Below, one piece after another: positions 50,341 to 61,195 of a stretch of 62,000 bases of DNA. The DNA is from Mesostigma viride (taxonomy: Eukaryota; Streptophyta; Mesostigmatophyceae; Mesostigmatales; Mesostigmataceae). Location: the NCBI GenBank assembly GCA_009746045.1, contig RPFO01000106.1:2157211-2219210 (forward strand). Reading direction: 5' to 3'. The notes beneath the pieces were generated by a model. That model was not told the DNA's origin. It searched no databases and saw nothing but the letters and a program-made list of their open reading frames with translations. The translations under genes and the position numbers were made by a program. Position 1 is the stretch's first letter. Every line of letters starts with the position of its first letter.

Positions 50341-51480
50341 CGTAGGATTGGGCGACCCTACTCCTACGGACGCGCCGGTAGAGGCACAGTATTCTCCTGA
50401 GTATTCGGCCTCCCCTGCGGCGTCCTCCTCTTCAGTGTCGGCGCCTTCCCCTGTCCCGTCTTCACCGAGGTCGGTCCTGTGCGCATCGGTGGAGCCTACC
50501 CCTTTGGGCTCTGGTCGTGAGCCTGATCCTCTTTCGGCGACAGTTTCTGCGATGCAGGCGCAGATCCAGTCCCTGACGGCGGCCTTCGGGGCCTTCATGG
50601 CGGCCCAGGCGCACGCTCCAGCCACGCCAGGTGGGGTGTCTGCCGCAGCTGTGCCCCCTTCCCCTTCGGTCGCCTCGACGTCTACGGGTCCGTCTGTGCC
50701 GCGCGAGCCCTCGGCGGCTGCGGTCCCTCTGTTGCTGCGGCTCCTACGCCTTCGGCTACCTCTGCGCCTGCTACTGACGTACCTGCGCCTCGGCGCGAGT
50801 CCGCCGTCCCAGCGGCCGCGCCCGTCGCCGCCGCGTCCGAGCCGCCCACCACGTCAGCGCCGCCCTCGCGGGGTTTCTTCAGCGACCCGGGCGGTCTTCC
50901 CAGGCTTTGGGAGGGCGGTCCTCCGCAGAGGATCCCGGTGCCTGACTGGAGCTTGGACGGTAACCAGTCGTATGCCGGATTGCCTGTCCCCACGGGCCCT
51001 ATTTTCAACATGTGGCCTGGTGGTGCTCCGCCCCCAGAGACCGGCGCGCCAGCTTGCGGAGGCGGGTCCGTCGCGACCCCCTGCGGCATCGGGTCCGACG
51101 CGGCCCCCTGTTGTACCGGCGCCGTCTGCGTCTGTGCCGGTTCCTACCCCTTCGTCGGCCCCTGTCCCTTCGGCCCCGCGGTCTTTGGCTGCGGTTGTTC
51201 GGTCCAGTGGCTCTGACCCGCGCGCCACCCGCGCTGCCGATTCCCTTCGGGAGTTGTCAGAGGGCGATCGGGATCGGGCCCCTTCTGTGGTGCATGCGAC
51301 TCCGGAGTCGCGCGACACGCCTGTCTTTGGGTACGGTATGTCTGCGCTCGCCTGCCGCCAGTGTGACCTGCCGCGCGCCTCCGCCGAGCTTGCCATTTCG
51401 CCCATGTCCTACGGTTTCTCCAGGTGTGTCGGGCGCCGCGGGACCGTGGCCTACCAGTTGAGACTGATCGGCCTCCTTTC
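50340..51480 (+). CDS. Gypsy-2 3' accessory region, Pro/Ser/Ala-rich linker
   Basis: Continues from the block above in the frame 50132-51496 for the first part. It is strongly Pro/Ser/Ala/Arg-rich with no fold that I recognise, and the true frame is unclear after about 50710. Gypsy-1 accessory ORF B has a comparable low-complexity N-terminal half. Confidence 0.45.
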
Positions 51481-52190
51481 GACATGGTTATTTTAGCTGA
51501 TCCGGTGTTCCAGGGTGAGATCCTGGTTCGGCGCGTCCTGTATCGCTGGGCTAGGCGCCACAATGACTTGGACACCTACGGCGGGTTCCAGTGGGCTTAC
51601 CCTCCGCCTCTGGGCATTATGGCCTCAGATGCCCTTACGGTAGAGTTTCCTGCGGTGCCGGGTGCCACGTACAGCACGGTCCTTCAGCCCATCCTAGAGT
51701 GGGATGCCCGTCGTCCAGCGCCCATCCCGGGCCAGGGTTTGGACTCTCGGGTCATCCTCCTCCCCGGGCTAGCGACTACCTCGAGACGTTCGGGTCGCGA
51801 CAGTGTGCCCGTCGGTGGCGCTCCCGTGAGATTCGGCATATCCGGTTGTGGCCGTCCAACGTGGAGCCCCTGGTAGATCTGTTTTTCCCGACGGGTATGC
51901 GCCCTCGGATCCGGTACCATCGCCTGCTCCTGCGGGCTCTCTGCCTGATCGCGGTAGAGCCTTTCCTACGCCTCTTTGCCTGTGGTTTCCTGGACTGGGC
52001 CCGGGGCCAGGTCGTTCTTACGCAGCATAGGTATTACTGGGCCTTCCTGGGTCTTTTTCCTGACGGCGTGTGGGCCGATGTTTTCCTCACTGTAGATAGG
52101 CACGACAATGCTGAGGATGTGTCTCACTACCAGGCGTACCTGGATGTCCTGCTGGCCTCCCGTGGTACCTACCAGACGGATGGCCATTAG
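51480..52190 (+). CDS. Gypsy-2 3' accessory region, C-terminal conserved domain
   Basis: Reads VILADPVFQGEILVRRVLYRW, then LTVEFPAVPGATYS in one frame to about 51770. After a one-base break at a C run it continues DYLETFGSRQCARRWRSREI, then LTQHRYYWAFLGLFPDGVW to a stop at 52188-52190. It aligns with residues about 300-520 of Gypsy-1 accessory ORF B: spacing, FGS, WR, LT..Y..FL.L.P.G.W and YQ are kept although overall identity is low. Conservation in two diverged elements argues that the protein is used. Confidence 0.65.
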
Positions 52191-52547
52191 ATAGAGGGCC
52201 TTAGGCCCGACCTGAGGGTGTTGTCCCTCCGGTATATAGAGTCGCCCTCACGTTCTGGCCAGTTGACTGGTCGTTCTTGGTCCTTGGTACTGATTTGTTT
52301 ACTCTGTGTGTCCTGCCCAGTGCCGTTCCCCCCGGCAAGGACTTTGTTCCAGGCAGTTAGGGGAACCTACCACCAGGCTTGGTGCTGGCTAACCCTACAC
52401 CTCCCGGCGTGGTGGTGGAGACCGAGTTAATACGTTGGTGCCTTGTATCTTGGATGGTCTGCCGATTGTGTTGGTGTGTGCTGGGTGCATTAGGTTTCCT
52501 ACCCCTTGTTTTCCTCCCTGTGCGTAGGGAGAGGGCTCCCTACCTTT
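52191..52547 (+). other. Gypsy-2 3' untranslated region
   Basis: Sequence between the accessory ORF stop and the PPT; no ORF that I recognise. Confidence 0.5.
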
Positions 52548-52560
52548 GTGGGGGGGGAGG
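52548..52560 (+). promoter_or_regulatory. Gypsy-2 polypurine tract
   Basis: GTGGGGGGGGAGG directly abuts the 3' LTR. Confidence 0.85.
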
Positions 52561-53130
52561 TGTTACGTCGCGTAACAATTCGTTGTAGTTACGGACGTAA
52601 ATTAGGTCTTTTGCCTCGGTTGTCCCTAGGTTTACGTGTAGCTCCTACCGGGACACTATTGTCCTCGTAACAGTACCGTGGTACATTGGGTGCCTTTGGG
52701 CGCCGCGCCGCGTACTTTACTAGTGGTCCTGATCCTTTGGTAGAATGTAGTGGACCAGCGTGCATCTGTAGATGTAGTGGACCAGCGTGCATCTGTAGGC
52801 GAGGGCCATGTCGGCCCGAGCGTGTTGGACCGTTGGTGACCATTTATGCACGTTCTACCCCTCGTGTGTGCACTCGGCGTGTGTTAAATGAATTAACACA
52901 TATAGGCTTGGGTCACGGCAGTGTAGTTGTGTTTCCTTCCTCTATTCCTGGAATAAACGGGTTGTGTAAATGGCTTATGGCGTATTATAGCAACACTTAC
53001 GTTAATGCATTGAGATCTGGATCGTCTCGTTCGTCTTTCGCTAGAGGTTTAACTAGAGGAGGCTTGACTAGTTTAGGTAGCATCAGGCCAGCTAGAGGTA
53101 GAGGTAGTGGTAGATACCCGCGGCGTAACA
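52561..53130 (+). repeat. Gypsy-2 3' LTR
   Basis: 570 bp, near identical to 39645-40215 (differences seen: TTGGCTCGG/TTGCCTCGG, GGGGCGCC/GGGCGCC, TTTTCTTCC/TTTCCTTCC). Confidence 0.95.
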
Positions 53131-53135
53131 GTGGC
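53131..53135. repeat. TSD of Gypsy-2 (right copy)
   Basis: GTGGC, identical to 39640-39644. Confidence 0.85.
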
Positions 53136-53934
53136 GAGGTCGTCTGCCCGACTCATCACTTCTCGAAACCGCACTGCCGACTAATAAAAACGATGCCCCC
53201 CTTTGCCTTTTGTATCTGGCATCAAAAGAACAATGAACTCGCTTGGAAAACACTGTCGCAAAGAGCTTCCTACAGGCATTATAAGCAATTTTCGCAGCTT
53301 TTACCGCACTTACTGCACCGCATCCGGAAGACCATTAGCGGCCTTAGCGCGGAATCTTGGGCACGCCGTATCTTCTGCTGGCTCATTGCCGCAGGCTGGC
53401 AGTATAGGAAGGTTGGGCATAGCCTAAAGAGCTGATTATCTGACGACAAAGATATGCATTGCATGAAGCAAGAAACAGACGGATTTCGCACCCCCATATT
53501 TATTCACGTCAATGCCGGACAGTTAAAAGCGAAACTCAAAAAACGAAAATACTAACGTTTTCGGGAATATTATGACGAACAAGCTGAGCTATCGTGCCGG
53601 GATTTTCGTTTCCTCCCGTATCCAGGACCTTGAGACACGTACCACCGAGAAATCCGGTTTTCGCAAAAAACTGGTCCGCTGTGAAAAAAACTTTTTGTCC
53701 CGCTCAATGCCCGCGTCGCAATCACAGCGTATATAAGTCCAAAATTATTCCATGGATTAACCGTGATGTAAGCTTCGTTTTGACACCTCGAGCGGCTGCA
53801 ATGACGCAAGTTTCAGAACGCTAGCTCATGCTCGACCGCCATGGGTGTTTTCGTCGTTTTCGTCAGTCGTGGCGCGGGAAAAATCTAGATCTCGTCCGGA
53901 CGAATTCCGGACAATAATTTATGTAAAAATTTGG
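53136..53934. other. Unassigned DNA right of Gypsy-2
   Basis: No family recognised. The plus-strand frame continuing from the LTR is not a gene. This was contiguous with 39270-39639 before Gypsy-2 inserted. Confidence 0.4.
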
Positions 53935-54075
53935 CGGGGCTCGCGGTGTTGTGAGCTATGGCCGACCTACCTTCAGCTCCGGCAGCGTGCAGGGGGGAAG
54001 CCGGTATACTGGAGGGGGGCGGTCATCCACGTTGACCACAAGCCCTGGCAGGCCCCTCCTGCCACCCCAGACTAG
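53935..54075 (+). pseudogene. ORF1p C-terminal remnant
   Basis: Codes for ELWPTYLQLRQRAGGKPVYW then RGAVIHVDHKPW, matching the C-terminal RNA-binding end of the intact ORF1 (DLWPEYLRHKQ ... VYWRGGDLMINHKMW); stop TAG at 54073-54075. Confidence 0.75.
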
Positions 54076-54568
54076 GGAATATACCACTAGTGTAGATCGT
54101 TAGACAGGCTTAGCCTTTGCAACAAGTGGCCCACGCGCATGTGCGCCCATAATGGCCCCCATGGATGTTGCTTTCAGTATTTAGCCACGCCCTGCCTACA
54201 ATGGGACGTCCCATGGATGATGCATTAAGAATTTAGCCATGCTATGCCTATGCAGGGAGTTAGTCTCTGCTGAGATGCCGTGTGTACACCAGCTACAGCC
54301 TAGCCACATACCTTCCACCCCATATGTCATGCAGGCCTTCTAGGCCCTCTCCTCAAGCCGCCCCCTGGGTGCCTGTGCTTGTTAAGGAGGCATGATGAAC
54401 CATCATGGCGGTGCAGGTGCACCTTGTGCACCCAGAGCAGGTGATCTAGTTGTACATCTCCACCTGCAGGTTGTCGCCCTGATTGTATTACAAACCCATA
54501 GATGCCCCTTTCTCAGGGCTATGTGTTACATATGCTCCCAACGGAGCTATGATTTTAATTAATTAATT
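53940..54568 (+). mobile_element. ORF1-type element (subfamily 2), 3' fragment
   Basis: 5'-truncated: the last 40 or so codons of ORF1, then a 3' UTR with repeated GGCATGG / GATG(C)ATTAAGAATTTAGCC units, a CTCC-CAAC-GGAG hairpin (CTCCCAACGGAG near 54537) and a (TTAA)n tail at about 54552-54568. It matches the minus-strand element at 11397-11695 plus 14150-14420. No TSD found. Confidence 0.75.
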
Positions 54569-54651
54569 AATGCTGCGCACGATCCATTTTCAGATTAGGC
54601 TATGCTGCTCATGTTCGCAATGAGGACCTGTACCTTGGCATGCCATATATC

Positions 54652-54721
54652 ACCAGCACCATTAAATTAATTAATTTCAAAGGAACATGACTCCGTTGGG
54701 AGTGCATGTAGCACATATCCC
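54652..54721 (-). repeat. Short LINE-type 3' tail fragment
   Basis: About 70 bases: an AATTAATTTAAT-type tail, CTCC-CAAC-GGAG and GGATATGTGCTACATG on the minus strand, then the match stops. A severely 5'-truncated insertion. Confidence 0.65.
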
Positions 54722-55091
54722 CAGGTGAGAAGCCCGGCGCCCGTGCCCCCCGCGTCCACTGCCGCCCGAAGGAGGTGGTGGGCGGACAGTGGCCGCCCTA
54801 CAGAAACATCGTGTATACATGTGTATGCATGCATGTCAAATAATTACACCCTGCGTCCCTATTATGCATGCATTGTGGGCCCGCATGTGTGCGTGTGCGC
54901 GCATGCATATGTACATGCGGACTTCTATCAGATCCCTTCCTATCCCTTTCCATCCACCACACGGTCAGCCCCCTTTGAACTCGCCATCCTTCCTCCATGC
55001 AGGTCTTCCTACAGACAGCCACGCAGCTTCCGCGGTCTTTGCGCCTTTCCTCCCAGACCACTACTTGGCAATGGGGCGAGTGAGCAGGAGT
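54722..55091. other. Intergenic, no gene seen
   Basis: Host-like DNA between the retroelement fragment and the methyltransferase stop codon. The ORFs here look like chance. Confidence 0.4.
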
Positions 55092-56977
55092 TCACACGGG
55101 AATCTCTGGGTTCCCCTCACCCAATATCCGCGTAGGGTAGTTAGTATACATTGTGTATTGGTAGACCAGATGAGGGATGGACGGCAGGAAGGGCACCGGG
55201 TTTACATCGAGCAACTTCTTCATCATCGGTGCATTCTCCTGGATGGTGCTCAGCAGCAGCTTGCCTGCGACCATATTTATACAAGGGAGGTAGCCGATGC
55301 ACAAGCAATAGAACGCAAATCACTCACCACTAAAACAACCGCACAAGGGAGGCAGCAGATGCACAAGCAATACTAACAGGACCGCGAGTGAGATTGATTG
55401 AAAAATCAATGCTAAATGGCGCAAGTAATGCTGCGGCCCATGAAAAGATCATAGTGATGGCGCAAACCTCCCAGACATGGCATAAGCTACGGTTGCTTGT
55501 GCATCAGCCCAACAGCTCATGCAGTCAGAAATTGCAGCTGAGCGAAATCCCTGCACAGCCACGAGGGTTTGTTGGCATGGCCTGTTACAGCTTGTCATGG
55601 ATGCAGAGTCGTCTTCCGGCTCCGAGGGTAAAGAAAAAAAAAAACTGTCCTCAAGAACAGAACGCACATATAGAGGGAACTTGTGCTTAGGGATTGCCAC
55701 GTGATGGACAAAACGGAGGAGGCCACAAGCCCGAAAATCCAAGGGGGAAACTTGGCAACCGCCCTCCACGGTAGGGCGATATTTATGAGCAACAATTAAA
55801 CCTTTCTTAATATCTGCGGCTAATCGCAACATGAAGACTGGCTCCCCTGGCCTCACCGCCTGGCTTGAGCAGCAGTTTTGTGGTGGTCGTGTATTTCTGC
55901 CAGCAGTCCTCGGTAATAAAAGGCGGGTCAATCATGACCATGTCAAATGCCAAGGACTTGTCAGGGGGGATGTCCTCGGGTGCATTGAAGTCGTAGCGGA
56001 TGTAGTTTGGGTGCTTGGACCACTGGTCGTCCAGCTGTAAGGCGAGGGTGGTCAAAGAAAAGACGAAGACTGGGCAACATCATTAGTAGATAGAAAAGAT
56101 GGGCAACATTATAAGATAGAGAGGATTGACAACATTATTAGATAAAGAGGATATTGATAACGTTATGGATCAAGAAAATATCTTGTTTATAAACCAAAAT
56201 GTCCGTATGAATGTCTACAGGGAAATGAGACGAGGAAATGAGGGGGCAGCGGCGACTGAAAATGTAGCCTTAACCAAAGACTTCAGGATAATGGCAAGTG
56301 CATAAGCGTATCAAGGGCCAATTCTATGTCGCAAACCGAAGTCATCTACACAATCCTAGATTGCATTCTTCGGCCAGATTAGATCCTTCCTCTACCCTTT
56401 ACGCCTCAGGGACACGGTGGTTCATCTTGACATCCCGACATACACGCATTTGTCCTGCAAACCCACTACAAATCTATTCCAAACACAGAGCATGTCTTTA
56501 TCTTCGCAAATCACAAACTTTGAGCCAATCTACTTTACCCCCAATACACCATTATCTTCGAGATTCTCCCATCCACACTTTCCCCCACAACGTGACCCTC
56601 ACTAAACAGGTAGCTCTTCTGTTTGTGACTTGCAACGACCGGCTGCTCTTTCATTGTACCCCACCCGCACTCCTTGGACAAGCCTCACACCAAACAGATA
56701 GCCATCCTGCTACTTAATGTTCCCCGATGGATCCTCACATTGTACATGTAGCGGTTCTAGTCTTCATGATTGACAACGGTGCAGGCTGCAACACCGAGCG
56801 ACCCACACTCCGAGACGGACGCATCATCTCACGTCGAACGGGCAGCCATCCTAGTATTTAATATGGGAACCTCACATCAAACAGGTAGCTGTTCTTCTTG
56901 ATCTCAGGGTCGCTTAGGGAGAAGTAGATACTGGGGGTAGACAGAAAGGCCACGGCGGTCGCTTGTGACTCTATCTC
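55092..56977 (-). CDS. EFM5/EEF1AKMT1-type protein-lysine N-methyltransferase (three exons; 5' end not found)
   Basis: A host gene of three phased exons on the minus strand: 56977-56876, 56034-55857 and 55264-55092, with GT-AG introns (donors GTGAGG at both, acceptors ending CAG). The family (N6AMT2/EEF1AKMT1 in animals, Efm5 in yeast) methylates a lysine of translation elongation factor eEF1A using S-adenosylmethionine. Exon 1 carries AVAFLSTPSIYFSL and ends YLFD; exon 2 has RYDFNAPEDIP and the catalytic DPPF motif (MIDPPFIT) followed by KLLLKPG; exon 3 starts with KLLLSTIQE and ends in VYQYTMYTNY...NPEIPV and a TGA. The splice joins restore the codons exactly (phases 0, 0, 1). The N-terminal exon(s) lie further right and I could not identify them. 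It appears intact, with consensus-like splice sites. Confidence 0.85.
56055..56165. repeat. Degenerate tandem repeat in the methyltransferase intron
   Basis: Four imperfect units around GGCAACATTATTAGATA, each about 30 bases, inside the intron between exons 1 and 2 (numbered as found). Confidence 0.6.
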
Positions 56978-57827
56978 CTGTGGGGGGGGCGGGAGTGGGG
57001 GGGGGAGGGGATGATGTCTGAACCATTCCATGTAAGCAATCTCAGCTAAAATGAACAGCACTGGACACGAACAGCTCCGGGAGAGGCTAACCAGCTGTTC
57101 CCTAAGGGGTTTGGGAGGGTTAACGTGAACGAACACACAAGCATCATGTACGCCACATCAGCAACTGCGATGATGGCAATGTCAGGGACCGCACTTGGAC
57201 TGCACCGAGGGAAATGACAACTGGTGAGTTCCGGGTAACGTTGGACGTGCATACGAGGCGGCGTACGTACAAGCAACACCGGATGACGGCGCCGAGAAGC
57301 TACACGTGCTACCGAGGTGCACACACACAATACTTCCACGTCGAGAATCACGTCAAGGAATCAAGGGCAAGGGACGCAATAAATTGCGCCTCCACACTTA
57401 ATTGATTAAGGTTTACAAGTGGTTACAGGGCTCGCAGGACGAAGTGCCTCTGTGAGAGAGCCATGAAAAGCAGTAACGCGAACAAGCAACGCAGTCATGC
57501 ATCGGTGGGGGCGAAGCTGTCTCAAAAGGCCCCCCATAGTGCCACAGGAGAAGTACACAAGCCAACCAGGTAGGAGTGTTTCAGCCCAAACAGGCGAAAA
57601 TGAAATCGCACAGCACTAACAGCGGATTGCATGGAGTTCATGGGCAAGGTTTCCCATACAAACAAGTCCAATTCAAGAAAGCAGAACACAACAGGAACGC
57701 AATGGAGGCAGCAGGCAAATCCGGCAATAGGCACACACCTGCACAAGTGCTGCTGTCGTGGCTGCCGAATACCAGTACCTGTTTGCACACTCGCATATCA
57801 TGCACTCAAAACACGAAAATGCATGCC

Positions 57828-57909
57828 AGCGGTCAGTTCTCCTCGACTTCAGGTTTGGCACATGCACATGTCCTTTCTTGAACATGCATGCCAGCGGTCA
57901 GTTCTCCTC
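57828..57909. repeat. Direct repeat pair of 27 bp
   Basis: ATGCATGCCAGCGGTCAGTT plus the following CTCCTCG occurs twice, starts 55 bases apart. Confidence 0.8.
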
Positions 57910-59790
57910 GTGGTCAGGCGGGAACGTTCGTGTCCTGGGTTTGGAACGTGCCGTTCAGGGGGGTGCAGCGTGCCGTTTAAGGGGTAACTTGGCAGTCCGT
58001 ATCCCGCGAGCTGTCCTTACTCCCCAATCATGACATCCCCTAGGCTTCAATAATCAACAATAAAAACATCACCCGCAGTTGCAGAATATTCCGCGTGCCA
58101 GAAAAACAGATAGAATTCCGGCAGCATGCGATTTATTCGACCAACGGGTAAATATATACTTTTAAAACAAAGCGAACAAAATCAGGTCTATGATTTCGTC
58201 GATGCTCGTGCGGCTCCACCTGACCTCAAACCCTTTCCAACACCAGCCACTACCCCTCACGCTGCACCCATTTCAACGCCTGACCGGCCCCACTAGAAAC
58301 TTCGTAACCGACCCCCTCTCGCCGCGGGGGTCACTCAACGTAGTTTCTAGCAGGATCTCCCATCCCAAACCTATCATCTCGACCCCGATGGCGCTAACGC
58401 CAGTCATGAGCCATCCCAGCTCCTGGTCTACGCATCTATTCTTACGGAGAGCACTGAACATTGGCGAGGGAGCCACCGTTCGAGGCAGCTCACAATGTAA
58501 CAGAAGGCACATTCTCGACCACTCTAGTTACAGCATACAATTGGCAGCATTGACTTTAATTTGCTTGATGCTGGTTGGCATCAAGGCCGGCGTGCCATGA
58601 TTTGGCAGCATTTCCCCTCAAATTTACCCAAGCAAGATGGATGCTGTAATGCCTGCCAGCAGCACATCATCTGCCCAAGAGCGCATCCCAGTCGCCGGCG
58701 CCTTCACACTGCCCACATCTAAGTCTTGAAATGCAGAGTGCATCACACGCGCATATACGCACGCTCATGGACTTCGAAGCCATACGTACTGGTTGAATTC
58801 TTCTTTCTCTTTGTGCTTCTGGAGGAATTTATTTGTCGCCTGCATGTGTTCGTCTGTCCAACCGTCGGACTGTTCAACGCTTTGGGCTGCCGTGCTTTGC
58901 AGGGAATCTTGGAGTGACCTGGCCAATGCTCATATAAACTTTTTCCTATAAGAAAATCCTCATTGATGACGTCAATTTTAGAATATAACTGTGACAAAAA
59001 AAACACGTAATGTCTGTATGTGTATAACAGTAATAATTACTAATTGGGGCAGGATTGGGGCTTTACTTCGACGACATTGGCAGGAAAAGTGCGCACACGG
59101 CACAAGGCGCACGCGGGCTCCCGACTAGGTATCAGAAATGCGTACTCTTAAACTGGCGTTGCGAAAATGGCGGTGGCAAGACGACGTGGCAATCTTTACT
59201 TCTCTAGAGAAAGCTGCTGCATAAGTGCATGCCACGTGGCCCAAGACTGTGGAGGATTTTTCGGGCGGAGAGACCAAGGATATTTGCCTGCCGACCTCGA
59301 CGACTTCACCCATCAATTTCCTTTCCAATTTTCCTCGCATCCGGGCAGGTGGCGACGCGCGGATGGTTCTGCAGGCATCGAACTTGCCCATGTCCGAGGC
59401 TGGCACAGCTGTCCACCATCACCCCGAGTTTGGCTTTAGAGATTAGGAAGGAATGGAAAACCATGCGACGTCATGCGCATGCGGCCCTATCTATGCGGCA
59501 ATATTCCACGGACATTTGCAGTATGTGCGGGAGGCAGGATTGTTGCATCGATTCACACCACCCGGCTTGCAACTTTGTGTCCCTGTTGAGGACAGATCCG
59601 CTGAATGGTATGTAAACCTTACTGTAGAACTTGCAGGGATGCTTGCTCCAAATTTTGTCACATCACCCTAGCTCGCCCTATCTTGCCGTAGGTGTCCAAT
59701 GGTAGTACGACTTATGGCTCATTCGCATACTAAAATCTCCCACCGATCTTCCGGGGCTTTGAGGCGTGAAGCGTTTGATGTTATTTTCAG

Positions 59791-59808
59791 TATATATATA
59801 TATATATA
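59791..59808. repeat. (TA)n microsatellite
   Basis: About nine TA dinucleotides. Confidence 0.85.
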
Positions 59809-60525
59809 TCCGACACAATCTTTTCATGACAACTCTCACGCCGGATGGCGGGCCACCTGGCAAATTAATTGTTCGTAAACGAGAAAGCGATACGTGCGTT
59901 GCGCTTCGTGGATTGACTGGAGCGCAGACGCGAGCCGGGATCCATCCTGCCATAGCGTGATGGATATCTGTTAGAACGCTGCAATATGGGGATCTATACG
60001 GCATGCGTGTGGCAACGTCGGATAATTTAAGTCCTTTGGTACTAGCATGGCAAGGCTGCCCGCCCACTTCAGGAGCCAGCCGCTAGGATTCCCATTTGTG
60101 TTTGGTTGCCAATGGTCCGGGCTGCTCCCAAAACCCCGATACTGGCTGGTGGTTTCTCAGATTGAATGGTGTGTGCGCTGCTGCATCGGATGCTGTCTGC
60201 CAGGTGGCAGGTCAAGCCGATGCTGTCACCGCCACATAGCTGGAGTGCTCATGACGTCATCGTCAGGTAAATGTGCCAGACAAGTCGTCCCTGGATTCAT
60301 CTGGACCAAAGCCCAGCGTAACCTGCTGCAGTAGCAGGAACCTCCAGCGGGAGCATTTATAAGTGGGAACAGTTCGCGGGAGCGCGTGGCTGCAGGACAC
60401 ATCCAGGCTGGGAGCTACGGCTGCGGCGGCAGGGGCAACCAAGGAGAATGACCCCGCCTTTTTGATCGCTTGATTTTGTCAGCGCATTCATTTATTAGGT
60501 TGTCATCGCACCATCAGGAACAACT

Positions 60526-60774
60526 ATGAAGCAAGAAATGGCCTCTCGCGCCCTTGCATGGGGATGGATGTTCACCATCTTTTTCTGCTGGGGCGGGTGG
60601 CACCCAGCATGGGTGCCGCCCCTGGGCCCTGTCACCGCGGAGGCTGCGTGGCTACTGGAGTGGTCGGATGAGTTTGAGGGCAACGGGACGGAGGTGGATG
60701 AAGGCGTGTGGAGCTACCAGCTGGGCGATGGCTGCGACTACGGGATATGCGGGTGGGGCAACGGGGAGTATCAG
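60526..60774 (+). CDS. GH16 beta-glucanase (laminarinase-like), first exon
   Basis: ATG at 60526, 83 codons, then a GTGAGT splice donor at 60775, so the exon is in phase 0. Residues about 5-38 form a hydrophobic signal peptide (Trp-rich MFTIFFCWGGW core, likely cut near AEA). The mature start WLLEWSDEFEG and the segment YQLGDGCDYGICGWGNGEYQ are the hallmark opening of GH16 beta-1,3-glucanases, which cleave laminarin-type glucans. The catalytic E-x-D-x-x-E motif would be in a later exon, which I do not see before 62000. An in-frame ATG at 60538 is an alternative start. The gene may be split by a long intron or truncated. Confidence 0.8.
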
Positions 60775-60778
60775 GTGA

Positions 60779-61062
60779 GTGCATCAAACATATTGTCAAA
60801 TATATCCTCAAACATACTGTCAAATATTATATATCATCAAACATACTGTCAAATATATCATCAAACATATCATCAAACATACTGTCAAACATATCCCCTA
60901 ACATATTGTCAGATATATTATCAAACATACTGTCAAATATATCATCAAACATACCATCAAACATACTGTCATATATATCCTCGAACATATTGCCAAATAT
61001 ATCATCAAGTATATCGTCAAACATACTGTCAAACATATTGTCAAACATATCATCAAACAGTG
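60779..61062. repeat. Intronic minisatellite, 12-bp unit
   Basis: About 23 units of AAACATAYTGTC / AAATATATCATC type, starting four bases after the splice donor. The long ORFs on both strands here (Ser/Asn/Ile on plus, Asp/Phe/Met on minus) are translations of the repeat. Confidence 0.9.
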
Positions 61063-61084
61063 TTTCTAGTAGAGGTTTTTAGGA

Positions 61085-61195
61085 AACGTCAAAATGTTGA
61101 CTTTTGCCTCTGACCCTTCCGCCAAAATGTTGACTTTTTGCCCCGGCGTGGCGTCAACGTTTGACTTTTTGCCCCGGCGTAGCGTCAAACATGAT
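61085..61195. repeat. Short tandem repeat after the minisatellite
   Basis: Three to four imperfect copies of a unit of about 30 bp containing TTGACTTTTTGCCCCGGCGT. Confidence 0.75.

Larger units (their letters stand above)
39645..53130 (+). mobile_element. Gypsy-2: Ty3/gypsy chromovirus with accessory ORFs
   Basis: 13.5 kb including a 2-kb nested ORF1-only element. Order: LTR, PBS, leader ORF with a hybrid-binding domain (split by extra DNA), gag, PR-RT-RNaseH-IN-chromodomain, long 3' accessory region, PPT, LTR. LTRs of 571 and 570 bp differ at about three or four positions, so insertion is recent. LTR ends are TGTTACG...CGTAACA as in Gypsy-1. A diverged relative of Gypsy-1, with more AT-rich codons. 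Confidence 0.95.
56978..60525. other. Host intergenic or intronic DNA, no gene assigned
   Basis: The missing 5' exon(s) of the methyltransferase should lie in this stretch. I see only small repeats: a 27-bp direct repeat (57828-57854 and 57883-57909), a (TA)n run near 59791-59808, and AT-rich tracts. The ORFs here have no family that I recognise. Confidence 0.4.

Noticed and set aside
54789-55376. 195-codon plus-strand ORF
   Set aside because: Overlaps the constrained last exon of the methyltransferase on the other strand; no family match.
56298-56717. 139-codon plus-strand ORF
   Set aside because: Lies in the intron of the minus-strand methyltransferase; no recognisable domain and random-looking composition.
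60708-61082. Repeat array 60779-61062 as a CRISPR array, or its long ORFs as genes
   Set aside because: Units are 12 bp, tandem and without unique spacers, inside a eukaryotic intron; the ORFs on both strands just translate the repeat.
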